From Artemisia argyi (Eukaryota > Streptophyta > Magnoliopsida > Asterales > Asteraceae), in the NCBI GenBank assembly GCA_030686995.1, contig CM060703.1, forward strand, positions 111,010,361-111,074,360: 64,000 nucleotides of DNA, written 5' to 3'. Positions 22,441 through 32,509 of the stretch are shown piece by piece. Both the position numbers and the translations under genes were made by a program. Each line of letters opens with the position of its first letter. Positions within the stretch are counted from its first letter, which is position 1. The notes beneath the pieces were generated by a model, which saw nothing but the letters and a program-made list of their open reading frames with translations, searched no databases and was not told where the DNA came from.

Positions 22441-25400
22441 GGCCAAGGAAATGGCGGGAAAAAAAGTGGAAAAATCATTTTGGACGCCAAAACGGCGTCG
22501 TTTTGATTCTTATTTAAATAAACTTATAATGCCACATGGGCTTTCTATGGGCTTGGACTTGGAATGGGTTGGATTACACATAAACTATGGAGTAGCTTAA
22601 TACATAACTTATAACCTATTAACTTAGCCCAATACACCAGCCCTTTGACTATTCTATTATATTCTACGACACATTACAAAGTTATCTTATAATATATAAA
22701 GCTTATCCCCCTAAATTTAATGTGCAAGGGGGTTGTGCACAACCATTAGTACGGTACACACATGTTGATGCATACCGAAATAAATATACACAATTTCGTT
22801 TTATGATACTCTCATATTGAATGCTAATAGTACTGTACAAATCTGCTAATGCATAACTCATCTTGAATGCTCGCAATGAAATTTGCAGTTACGGAACCCA
22901 AAAGGGCTGGCAATTTTGTAGCCTCAAAGAATACTATTGAACCTTCATTTACGTCTCTTTAATTTCAAATAATACAAATCATCTTTCAATTAATCAATTC
23001 TTAATAATGCAAACCATGAATGCAACCATTAAGATGAATATGAAGTGTTGCATTTAAAAGGTCCCCTAGGAACGTTTTATGCATTCTAATGTATAAATAG
23101 ACCACTTTCATATGAGTTAGCACGCCACACCACCCAACCCAACCCCACCAATGTCGGTAACACTCACAAAAACGAAAAGAGAAGAAAATAATTACTCGAT
23201 CTCATATTTATTTCTTTCACCCTATTCAAGGTAATATCAAACCTTTTAAAGGTCAATCAAACGAAAAAATCATCTCAGATCTCAGCTTTTCTTTTCGTGT
23301 GTAACAAAATCAAATATGACTTTGAAGGCCTATAACACGAAAGAGCTCATCATCGATCCATTATTGTGAAGTTAAATTTCAATTGATATCCGAAACAAAA
23401 GATTAGAGAAATAACAAATCTGTTGATTTCTTATCTTTGTTCGTTCACAAACTCTTAAACAATAAATAAAACCTACCGGAGACCCCATTGGATCTTGAAG
23501 CCTTAAACTTGCTATCTTGATTCGAATGGAGCAGAAAATGAAGATATAGTTTCGTACGGTTTGAGTTTGTTTTTGTGAGAATCGTTTTGAAGGGTTTAGT
23601 ATTCGGTTATGGTTAGATGATGGAGATGAGATAAGACGTGAGTTTGGTGACAGAGAGTTGAGAGGGGGCGGAGTATACAATATATGTGTAGGGTTAGGTT
23701 AAGAAATGATAATTAGTTATATTATCTGTGTTGGTTTGGATTGTTTAATGTTTGATAGATCATAGACGGGCTTCTCATTTGATGTTGGGCTATATCCGCA
23801 GATTGGGCTTAAGCTAATTAAATATTATGAAAGTTATTATGATTTCTTGAATTGTTCATATAGGAACTCTCGAATATAAATTAACATAAGACAATTCATT
23901 GAACATTTGTATATTTTTAGTCCTTTGTTTCGCTTATTGAGTTGAGTATGAAATTTATTTCTATGCTTTCATTTGGTTACACAACATTTTGGTTTTTAAT
24001 ATTATACTTGAGTTGTTTTTATTCATATTTTGTTAATATTAATTCGATTTTTAACTAAAAACATGTTGTCAGCTGTCATCATAATACTAAAGGGATAATC
24101 ATCAAATTATAATTTCGTAGTTATTTATATAATATGTGCATATATTCAAATTAAGTGAAACGAATAACATAGTGGGTTGTGTTTTGGTAAATTGTCTTTT
24201 GAGACTATGAAGTAAAATTATCCGTATTAAGTATGTCGTATGAAAGGGAAAAAGTAATCATTGAATTACATTGATGTTGTTGACAAAGTTGTGGTGTCAA
24301 GAAAGTCGGGTTGTTTCAAAGTTGAATATGACCACACGGGTCAACATGATACTAATTATGACCACACGGGTCAACATATAATTAAAATCTAAATAATTTA
24401 TCAATTCATTCTCATATGTCATAGTGCAACTTATAATTAACATGAAATTTCATTTGGTCTTTTCACCAGAAAAAGAGATATTTCCACTTTGCAAATCGAG
24501 TGGGGACTGATTCTATGATAAACAACAATTGATTTAAAAAAATATACGTAGGGCTGACAGGTAAATATTACATGATGAACAATTAAATACAACATTTTTG
24601 TATCGCACGGGTCAATTAGTAAGCTATAATTGTCTCATGCTACACATAGTTACATTGGAGCAATTTTTATAGTCAAAAACAATGTTTTACTTCCATGTAC
24701 GGGATATAATATTTGTTAAGTCATACATGATTTTGTCCCGATAGGCAAAAAAAATTATGTAACTTATTTATATTAAAAGATTACATGTGAAAACACTATT
24801 TTAATTGTAACTTTTAATGCAAATAAACTAATTTAAATACAAAAGTTATGATAACATTACAATCAAATCAACTAAAATAAATACAATATGTTACATATAA
24901 CACATAAACTAAAATAAAAGGACAATAACAATAAAAAAAAAAAAAAACCTATAAACTTATCTAAAAGGCATCTAAATTCCGGCATATGCTCATTCAACCG
25001 TCTGCACTAACATTACGTACAAAACACGTAGATATTCAACCAAAGACCGTGCATCGCACGGGTTGAACAAAGCCTCGTAAATATTAAACAATCACTTTTT
25101 ATACATATCTTTAATGCTAACATTTTTATATGTAGACTTTCTATTTTATGTTTTGTAATGTGAGATATCTACTCCCTCCTCTAAAATATATTCACCATAA
25201 CTACTGTACTTAGAATTTTATATTGTTCACAAATTACTTTATTTAGATCCATATATGAGAGTATTGTTAAAAAGAACAAAATCTGATCATTGTCTAATAT
25301 TGTATACTCTCGAACAAGGCTATTACAATTAAATGTGATGCCATTTGTTATCTAAGCCGCCACTCCATATTGCTTAATGTTTCAACATTGATTATATTGA

Positions 25401-25693
25401 AGAAATAAATTCAACAATTATAATCCTTCTAATGACACCATTCGCTTCTACAAATACATATAAGGTTAGTATTGAAAGTAGACTTTGAATATACATAACG
25501 TTAAAACAATTACAACTAGATAAAATACATGAGTAAACATAACATTAATAAAATATAGTTAACATAGATAACTTTAGTTTAAAAAAGAAATAATATTTGT
25601 CAAATGTCAATACAAGAAGGTGAGGACAGAGACCTATTTAATGTTTTTATACGAGATGGATCACCCGCGCGTTTCCGTGGGATGTTTTGGCAA
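22441..25693. other. Mostly non-coding segment with gene-end fragments
   Basis: A TATA-like TGTATAAATAGACC at about 23,089-23,102 (+) is followed by a short ATG frame (23,152 onward, MSVTLTKTKREE...) ending at TTCAAGGTAATATC, a possible donor. On the - strand at about 23,690-23,470 a 5'-UTR-like stretch leads to ATGGGGTCTCCG then GTAGGTTTT, another possible first exon. Neither has a recognisable product or downstream exon. The rest is AT-rich, with a tandem TATGACCACACGGGTCAACAT pair (24,327-24,377) and two hairpin-like GCATCGCACGGGT words (24,600; 25,052). Confidence 0.35.
24327..24377. repeat. 21-bp direct repeat pair
   Basis: TATGACCACACGGGTCAACAT occurs at 24,327-24,347 and 24,357-24,377, nine bases apart. 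Confidence 0.85.
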
Positions 25694-26183
25694 TGATGAC
25701 ATATAGTCTATATTTGGGCCACGAGCCCAAATGATAAATATTACTAAAGCCCAAGTCCACTACGAGTGGGCTATCATGACAATGATTTGGGCCACAATAC
25801 TAACGGTTTGGACTCACGATAGCCCAAACCCAACCAAACTATTTACGGTCCGGATAAGGATCTTCTATTTATGGGATAAAGATCCATAGATCGGATAAGC
25901 ACTACGCGTGCGAAGAGTGAGGAACACGAAATCTACAAGGATTTCGTGCCTATATAAATAATGACATAATTCTCATTAAAGGTACGATTTACAAACCCTA
26001 ACTCTTCAATATAACCCTAAACCGATTACTTACTCTCACGCCGAAGGATAATCGTGGGAGACAATCCCACGATAAGCCTAACGGTGTTTGTTTACTTTCT
26101 TAGTGCGCAGGTTTCAAGCATTAAGAGCTAATTGGTACGAGAGCAGGAGCCCAAACTAGGAACGCCCAACTTTTGTATCAACA
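25694..26183 (+). repeat. Tat element 5' LTR
   Basis: TGATGACATATAG...TTGTATCAACA. U3 holds several inverted repeats, for example ATTTGGGC/GCCCAAAT and, in the leader, ATCGTGGGA/TCCCACGAT (26,051-26,073). A TATA-like CCTATATAAATAATG lies near 25,950. Confidence 0.9.
25950..25962 (+). promoter_or_regulatory. TATA box in Tat 5' LTR
   Basis: CTATATAAATAA, followed about 30 bases later by the probable transcription start. The equivalent site in the 3' LTR reads CTATATAAAGAA. Confidence 0.55.
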
Positions 26184-26185
26184 AG

Positions 26186-26203
26186 TGGCGCCATCCGTGG
26201 GAC
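26186..26203 (+). other. Primer-binding site of the Tat element
   Basis: TGGCGCCATCCGTGGGA begins two bases after the LTR. TGGCGCC starts are typical of plant gypsy elements of this group. Confidence 0.75.
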
Positions 26204-26221
26204 CCTACACTAAGAACTAGA

Positions 26222-27820
26222 ATGACGAAGAACAAAAACTCAAGCCAGCGGACTCCGCAGTTGGAAAAAACACGTGGTGACCCCCAGAGGAAGAACCCTC
26301 AAGACTCGACCTCTAGGCAGGCCTCTGGAACAACTAGTGCACCTGGTCACCAAGAAACGGGGCCAACCCTACCTCTCCCAGCGGTAGAATTGCCTACAAG
26401 GACTACTCAAACCACCACGGTGGTTCCAAGCGTTGAAGAACTTCAGCGCACCCTCTTCAATACTCCCCATCAAACGGCACCTATAGTGGACAACACTGTG
26501 CCACCGGGTGCACCTAACCGAGATAGGGCGCCTAATGTTGAGGCAGAAATTCTTGCAGTAGAAGAGGGCACGCCTGAGCTAACGTTAAATAATTTTGTGT
26601 CCCAAAATTATGAAACCCTAGCTGCCCTCATGCAAGAAGAAGCGAAGAGAAGATCAAGCCAGAGCCTACAAGCCCGTCTTAACTTTAACCCAGAAACATC
26701 CCCACCGCGCTACCAAAGAAGGGGGCGCAAAAATAATGAAAGACGTACCAATATCCATGATATACTTGGTACAGCATCTGACTCACAATACTCGGAGGAA
26801 TACGAAGATGGCGAGAGGCGCACCAATGTTCACTCCAGACTTGGTAGTCGAAGGATGCAAGATAGACTTGGACGTCAACATTCACCAAGCGAAGGCTCCT
26901 CCAGGTCTGGGAGCAGAAGAATTCACGACAGGTTGGGAAGGCGAACTTCCCCAAGTGAAAGCCCCTCAAGCTCTTCCTCTGAGGAAAACCGGCGCAAGCG
27001 CCGCAAAAGGGATAACCTCTCCTCCAGTGACTCCTCGGACAACGAGGACAAAGAGACTGGACATTGGAAGTCCAGAGGAAGATGTCGCGAGGAAGAGGAC
27101 GAAGACATATCTCTTCCTTGGCGTTGTCAGAAAGTTGATGCATTTACACGACGCATCAGCGATTACTCCGATCATAAGAAAAGGCGCATGCCCACTAATG
27201 TTAAAACATATGATGGAATGGGTGACCCTGATGACCACCTAAAAATTTTCGAATCCTCTGCTACTATCGAAAATTGGCCACAACATGTGTGGTGTCATAT
27301 GTTTAACTCCACATTGGTGGGGAATGTGTGCACTTGGTTTAGCAAGCTTCCACATAGGAGCATAGACGGGTTTGAAGAGTTGCGAAAAGCATTCCGCTTA
27401 AACTTCACCCAAAGAAAGAAGTGCGCTAAAAACCCTGTTGAATTAGCCAGAGTAAAACAGCGCCAAGGGGAATCAACCAGTGCTTACATGGAGCGCTTCA
27501 AAGATGAATGTATACACGTCAAGGCGTGTCCCGAAGTCCTAAAAATTTCAGGGTTCATGAATGGGATTAATAACCCAGAACTCATTAGGAAATTAAATGA
27601 CAAGGTTCCCCAAACCTTCGATGAACTAATGAAGCGCACAAGATCCTTCATCCAAGGAGAAGCAGCCGCTGCGGACAGTAAAAAAGGCTACTCAAATTAT
27701 AGGCAGCAAGAACATCCTAGGAGACAATCTAATGACCAGAGCAGCAATCGTAGCAAGAATTATCGCAGTCAGGGAAGTGGACGAGATAATGACAAATATA
27801 CCCCCTCACAAAGACTCTGA
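26222..27820 (+). CDS. gag: Tat element Gag
   Basis: Structural protein forming the cytoplasmic particle that packages the element RNA. The frame is open from within the LTR, but the ATG at 26,222 is the first after the primer site, giving about 532 residues. The N-terminal half is low-complexity and charged with Ser/Arg-rich runs (RRTNVHSRLG, SSSSEENRRKRRKRD). The retrotransposon-gag domain starts near residue 330 of the frame (PTNVKTYDGMGDPDDHLKIF) and continues through TWFSKLPHRSI, ELARVKQRQGES and MKRTRSFIQGE. The frame ends at a stop at 27,818; the rest of the polyprotein is in another frame from about 27,805, so a frameshift separates Gag from its CCHC-like tail. Confidence 0.8.
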   Translation: MTKNKNSSQRTPQLEKTRGDPQRKNPQDSTSRQASGTTSAPGHQETGPTLPLPAVELPTRTTQTTTVVPSVEELQRTLFNTPHQTAPIVDNTVPPGAPNRDRAPNVEAEILAVEEGTPELTLNNFVSQNYETLAALMQEEAKRRSSQSLQARLNFNPETSPPRYQRRGRKNNERRTNIHDILGTASDSQYSEEYEDGERRTNVHSRLGSRRMQDRLGRQHSPSEGSSRSGSRRIHDRLGRRTSPSESPSSSSSEENRRKRRKRDNLSSSDSSDNEDKETGHWKSRGRCREEEDEDISLPWRCQKVDAFTRRISDYSDHKKRRMPTNVKTYDGMGDPDDHLKIFESSATIENWPQHVWCHMFNSTLVGNVCTWFSKLPHRSIDGFEELRKAFRLNFTQRKKCAKNPVELARVKQRQGESTSAYMERFKDECIHVKACPEVLKISGFMNGINNPELIRKLNDKVPQTFDELMKRTRSFIQGEAAAADSKKGYSNYRQQEHPRRQSNDQSSNRSKNYRSQGSGRDNDKYTPSQRL

Positions 27821-28704
27821 GGGAAATATTTGTAACAGAAGGCGCAAACTTCCCAAAACCCCCACCAATGCGCACCCCAGAGGACAAGCGTATAGGGAAC
27901 GGGTACTGCGAATACCATGGACAAAAGTGCCATACCACCAACGAGTGTGTCCAGCTACAACAACTAATTGACAAATTAGTAAAGGAGGGTAGAATGGATC
28001 ACCTCGTTAAGAATATTAAAGAAGGGAAGGACAAGCAAAAGAATGGAGGTAAAAAAGAACCTTCCAAAGATAAGGCGGACATTATCTACATGATACAGTT
28101 CTGGCAGCGCAAAACGAAGCAAAAGGTCAGTCAAAAATTCTCTTCAGAAAATGAAATATCCTTCCCCACTCTAGCTGCGGACAACGCAGTAATAGAGCCA
28201 CTAACCATTGAGATACATACTGAGGGACACAATATTCGCCGCATGTATATCGATGGAGGAGCATCCGCAGACATTCTGTATAAACACTGCTTCAAAAGGC
28301 TGCGACCTGAGATACAAAGTCAGTTAATACCGGCCACGACGTCGCTGACTGGCTTCACAGGAGAAAAGATATGGCCTATGGGGCAATTACGCTTACTTGT
28401 AGTTGTGGGCGATGGACAAAACTCTACAGCAACGTGGATAAACTTCATGATAATCAAGTCCCCTTCACCGTACAACGGCATCATTGGGAGACCTGGAATA
28501 TCATCCATGCGCGCTGTACCATCCACAGTACACGGGATGCTAAAATTTCCAGTAGAAGGAGGGATTGTCACCCTCTACAATACCACGGTGCCGCCTAAAG
28601 AATGCAACGTGGTAACCAATGAGGCGGAAAGTGGTCTAGAACAGCGCGCAGCTAAAGTACCAAACCTAAAGGTTGCCATTCACCCTGATTACCCCGATCA
28701 ATAA
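27805..28704 (+). pseudogene. Tat zinc-knuckle and aspartic protease segment
   Basis: Frameshifted relative to gag. First a C-x2-H-x4-H-x4-C nucleocapsid-like motif (CEYHGQKCHTTNEC, about 27,907-27,948), then the pepsin-type retroelement protease with MYIDGGASADILY near 28,243. The family's catalytic Asp-Thr/Ser-Gly is DGG here, a variant I believe is common in this lineage, so it is not by itself proof of inactivity. GIIGRPGISSMRAVPS follows, as expected for the C-terminal half. The frame closes at a stop at 28,702-28,704, before reverse transcriptase, which continues in the same frame. Confidence 0.75.
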
Positions 28705-31536
28705 ATATCGATTGGAGGGTCTCTATCTGACAAAGGTAAAGCAGCTGTGTGCGCACTCTTGCAAAAGAACCTAGATATCTTTGCGTGGGAACCAAAGCAC
28801 ATGACTGGCGTACCACGATCTATCACAGAGCACAAGCTACAAATCCGACAAGGATTTCCTCCAATATGACAAAAAAAGCGCGGCCAAGCTCCAGATCGCG
28901 CAAAAGCCATCTTGGAAGAAGTGCACAAACTGGTAGACGCAGGCATCATGCGGGAAGTCTACTACCACGAATGGCTTTCCAACCCAGTAATGGTAAAAAA
29001 GAGTGATGGCAGTTGGAGAATGTGCGTAGACTTCACTGATCTTAATAAAGCATGTCCACAAGACTGCTACCCACTACCAGAAATTGACTGGACGATAGAA
29101 TCCCTATGCGGATATCCCTTTAAATGCTTCCTAGACGCATACAAAGGGTACCATCAAATTCAGATGGCAGAGGAGGATGAAGAAAAAACAGCCTTCCACA
29201 CAAGTCAAGGGGTATATTGCTACACAAAAATGCCCTTTGGCCTAAAGAACGCGGGCGCAACATACCAGCGATTGGTGGACATGGCTTTCGAAAAATAAGT
29301 AGGTCGCAACTTGGAAGTTTATGTCAATGACCTTGTTATAAAGAGTCATACTGAGGAAGAATTGGTGCGCGACATCGAGGAGACATTCAACACACTGGGA
29401 AGGATAAATATGAAGTTAAACCCCAAGAAGTGCACCTTTGGCGCAACAGAAGGAATGTTCCTTGGATATTTAATAGAACCTGATGGCATCAAGCCGTGCC
29501 CAGAAAAGACAAGAGCTGTCATCGATCTCCCCTCACCGCGCACACTGAAAGAAGTCCAGTCATTAAACGGAAAGCTAGCTAGGCTAAACCGTTTTTTATC
29601 CAAGTCAGCAGACAAATCACTCCCTCTCTTTAAAACACTCACGAAGTGCACAAAAAAGGGAGACTTTCGCTGGACTGAGGAGGCAGAGGAAGCCTTCCAA
29701 CAACTAAAACAGCACCTTGCATCACTTCCCAAACTTGTCGCACCGCGACCAGGGGAAGAGTTGATCATGTACTTATCTGCAACCCATGGAGCAGTTAGCG
29801 CAGTACTATTGACAGATAGGAACTCCGTCCAAACGCCCATATACTTTGTAAGAAAAGCACTGAAAAAGACAGAGACTAACTACAGCTCTATGGAAAAGCT
29901 AGTCCTAGCTCTAGTATTCGCATCTAAAAGACTACGCAGATACTTCCAGGCGCACCCGATAGCTGTAATCACGGACCAGCCCATCAAACAAGTTATCTCT
30001 AAACCTAACGCATCAGGACGGCTACAAAAGTGGAGTGTGTTGTTGAGTGAGTATAACATCTCGTATAGACCACGCACTGCAATCAAGGGGCAGATATTAG
30101 CCGACTTCATTGTTGAGAAGCCAGATATTGATACTCCACCTTTAGCAAGCAAGACAGAGTTACAAGAACCATGGGTTCTATTCACAGACGGATCCTCATG
30201 CGTGGATGGGTCAGGCGCAGGCCTTATCCTCACTAATCCAGAAGGAGTGGAATTCACCTATGCACTGCGCTTCGAATTCACAGCCACAAACAATGAGGCG
30301 GAATACGAAGCCCTACTCGCTGGACTGCGCATTGCAATACAAATGGGTGTACGCAACCTAGAGGCAAATGTCGATTCCAGACTAGTCGCTAACCACGTGC
30401 TAGGTGAATACGAAGCCAAGGATGAACACATGGTCCAATACCTTGAAAAAACCAAATCTTTAATTCAGAACTTCGATAGGTTTACAATTAAACAAGTACC
30501 TAGGGGAGAAAACAGGAAAGCTGACGCGCTTAGCAAAATCGCATCTACAAGCTTTGCGCACCTATCAAAGCAGGTATTGGTGGAAACTCTAAAAAGCAAG
30601 TCAATCTTGGAGATGGAAGTATCCACAGTGATAGAAGAACAGAATCCTACGTGGATGACACCTATCATTGATTTTTTAAGCAAAGGAATCCTACCACAAG
30701 ATCAGAAAGATGCTCGTAGAGTACGGCGCACAACTCAGAGATTTGAACTCCGAGATGGCATACTGTATCGACGTTCATTCCTACAACCATGGCTCCGGTG
30801 CGTTGGACCTCTTCAGGCAGACTATGTACTCCGAGAGATTCACGCTGGCTCATGTAGTATGCACTCAGGACCACGATCCGTAGTGGCGTGCGCCTTGCGG
30901 TCAGGATACTATTGGCCCACCATGCACCGCGACGCGCGGGACATGATAAAAAAACGCAGCGATTGCCAAGTCCACAGGCCAATTCCGCGCCGACCACAAC
31001 ATGAGCTAACACCCATCACCTCACCATGGCCATTCTATAAATGGGGCATTGACATTGCAGGCCCTTTTCCAGTTGCAGCAGGAGGGCTTAAATTCCTCAT
31101 CGTAGCTATAGATTATTTTACTAAATGGATTGAGGCAAAAGCAGTGGCAAGCATCACAGGCAACCAAGTCAAACACTTCGTATGGGACAATATTGTATGC
31201 CGATTTGGACTACCTGGAGAGATTATCTCGGACAACGGAAAATAATTCTGTGATAACCCGTTCAAAGACTGGTGTGCGTAATTGCACATCACATAACACT
31301 TTGCTTCAGTAAAACACCCACAAACCAATGGCCTAGTTGAACGCGCGAATCGCAGTTTGGGCGAAGGAATAAAAGTGCGCCTTGACAGACATAAAGGAAG
31401 ATGGGTGGATAAATTATCACATGTTTTATGGGCGCACCGCACGACAATCAAAACCAGTACCGGAGACACACCATTCTCTCTTGTCTATGGAACAGAAGCC
31501 GTCATACCAGCCGAAATCGGAATGCCAACTCCATAA
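28705..31536 (+). pseudogene. Tat reverse transcriptase, RNase H and integrase, inactive
   Basis: One frame with stops at 28,867, 29,296, 31,243, 31,279 and 31,294, closing at 31,534. RT: VMVKKSDGSWRMCVDFTDLN, KMPFGLKNAGATYQ and, at 29,320-29,331, YVND where the family has two adjacent catalytic aspartates, so one is lost. RNase H (about 30,166-30,540): LFTDGSS, NNEAEYEALL and KADALSK. Integrase: zinc-binding region HAGSCSMHSG with only one Cys left of the CxxC (KRSDCQ), then core residues in WGIDIAGPF, SDNGK and NGLVERANRSL. The integrase C terminus is cut short. It copies RNA to DNA and inserts it when intact; this copy cannot. Confidence 0.85.
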
Positions 31537-31960
31537 GACAATTCTTTAACACTTGCAAGTATTAATAAAATGTTGTGGTTTCTAGCTAACTCCATAGCAC
31601 ACTTAACTTTATTGCGCACATTTTTATTATGTTTCAATATTGTTATTTTATATCTTGCCTAAATGGCGTGCATGCACTTATTAAGACCTACGATGGCAGA
31701 AAGGATGAGTAAACCTACTAATTAACTCGTTGAGTAAGAGGGTTGTAAACCCATCAACACTGGATCACACATCCTTGCTAAGCGCCTTACCTTCAACACG
31801 TTGAAGTAAGTTTACATGTGCATCCCACGAAGGAGGCGCAATACCTCGTACACCGTATATGCTTAGCAATTTACGAGCCAAGACTCTTGGTCATTTGATA
31901 AAAGTCTTTGCGAAAATATTGCAAGTCTATTTCAACACTTATGATTTGTTCTTTAAGTTA
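31537..31960 (+). other. Tat spacer after pol
   Basis: Non-coding. No frame of note. Ends at the target site TACAC (31,961-31,965) of the copia insertion; the same TACAC resumes the Tat sequence at 44,262. Confidence 0.6.
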
Positions 31961-31965
31961 TACAC

Positions 31966-32444
31966 TGTTGGGAATTATACTAACAGTTACCACGTCTAGT
32001 GAAGATATTACAACTGTTGAAGAATGCACTTGCAGTGGAAACTCATTACCACTGCAAGTACATATATTACCACTGCTGTTTAGATAATTGTTAGGAAACG
32101 TGTAAAGATAAATATAGAATAGATCTTGTGTATATCTTATTCTATTAGAGTTATACTTATCTTGTAGAAGAGGACTCCTTGTGCTATAAAAGGAGGTCCT
32201 AGGTTAAAGGTTAGATATACGTTTTTCTAAAGCTTCAAGGTGTAACCCTAGTGATACAAAGATCACTCGTATTATTATCATTAATAATATTGGAGCTTAC
32301 AGTTTGTTACATACATTGTTCTCATTCATATACAACTGTTTCATTCACAATCAAACTTCTAAGTATTACTAACTAGATTCCGCATACTTAGTGATATAAC
32401 TCAAAGTATCAATCTAACACAATTCAAGGTGTTTAGATCCATTA
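31966..32444 (+). repeat. Copia 5' LTR
   Basis: Starts TGTTGGGAATTATAC. Contains an 11-bp-stem inverted repeat (32,028-32,059, ACTTGCAGTGG / CCACTGCAAGT). A TATA-like GTGCTATAAAAGGAGG lies near 32,182-32,197. The last two bases are TA instead of CA, whereas the 3' copy ends ATCA. Confidence 0.85.
32183..32195 (+). promoter_or_regulatory. TATA box in copia 5' LTR
   Basis: GCTATAAAAGGAG, in the expected position within the LTR, conserved in the 3' copy near 44,010. Confidence 0.65.
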
Positions 32445-32446
32445 AG

Positions 32447-32459
32447 TGGTATCAGAGAC
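32447..32459 (+). other. Copia primer-binding site
   Basis: TGGTATCAGAGAC two bases after the LTR. The start TGGTATCAGAG matches the initiator-Met tRNA site used by plant copia elements. Confidence 0.85.
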
Positions 32460-32509
32460 AGGTTTTGATACTTTGATTTAGAAGACCCCAAGTTCACTCA
32501 GAAGAATCA

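Noticed and set aside
25160..25210. Second Stowaway-like end (ACTCCCTCCTCTAAAATATATTC)
   Set aside because: Only one end is visible, with no partner inverted repeat or TA duplication that I could place.
26685..27242. Several long frames overlapping gag on both strands
   Set aside because: Shadows of the Gag frame in low-complexity Arg/Ser-rich sequence; no recognisable domain.
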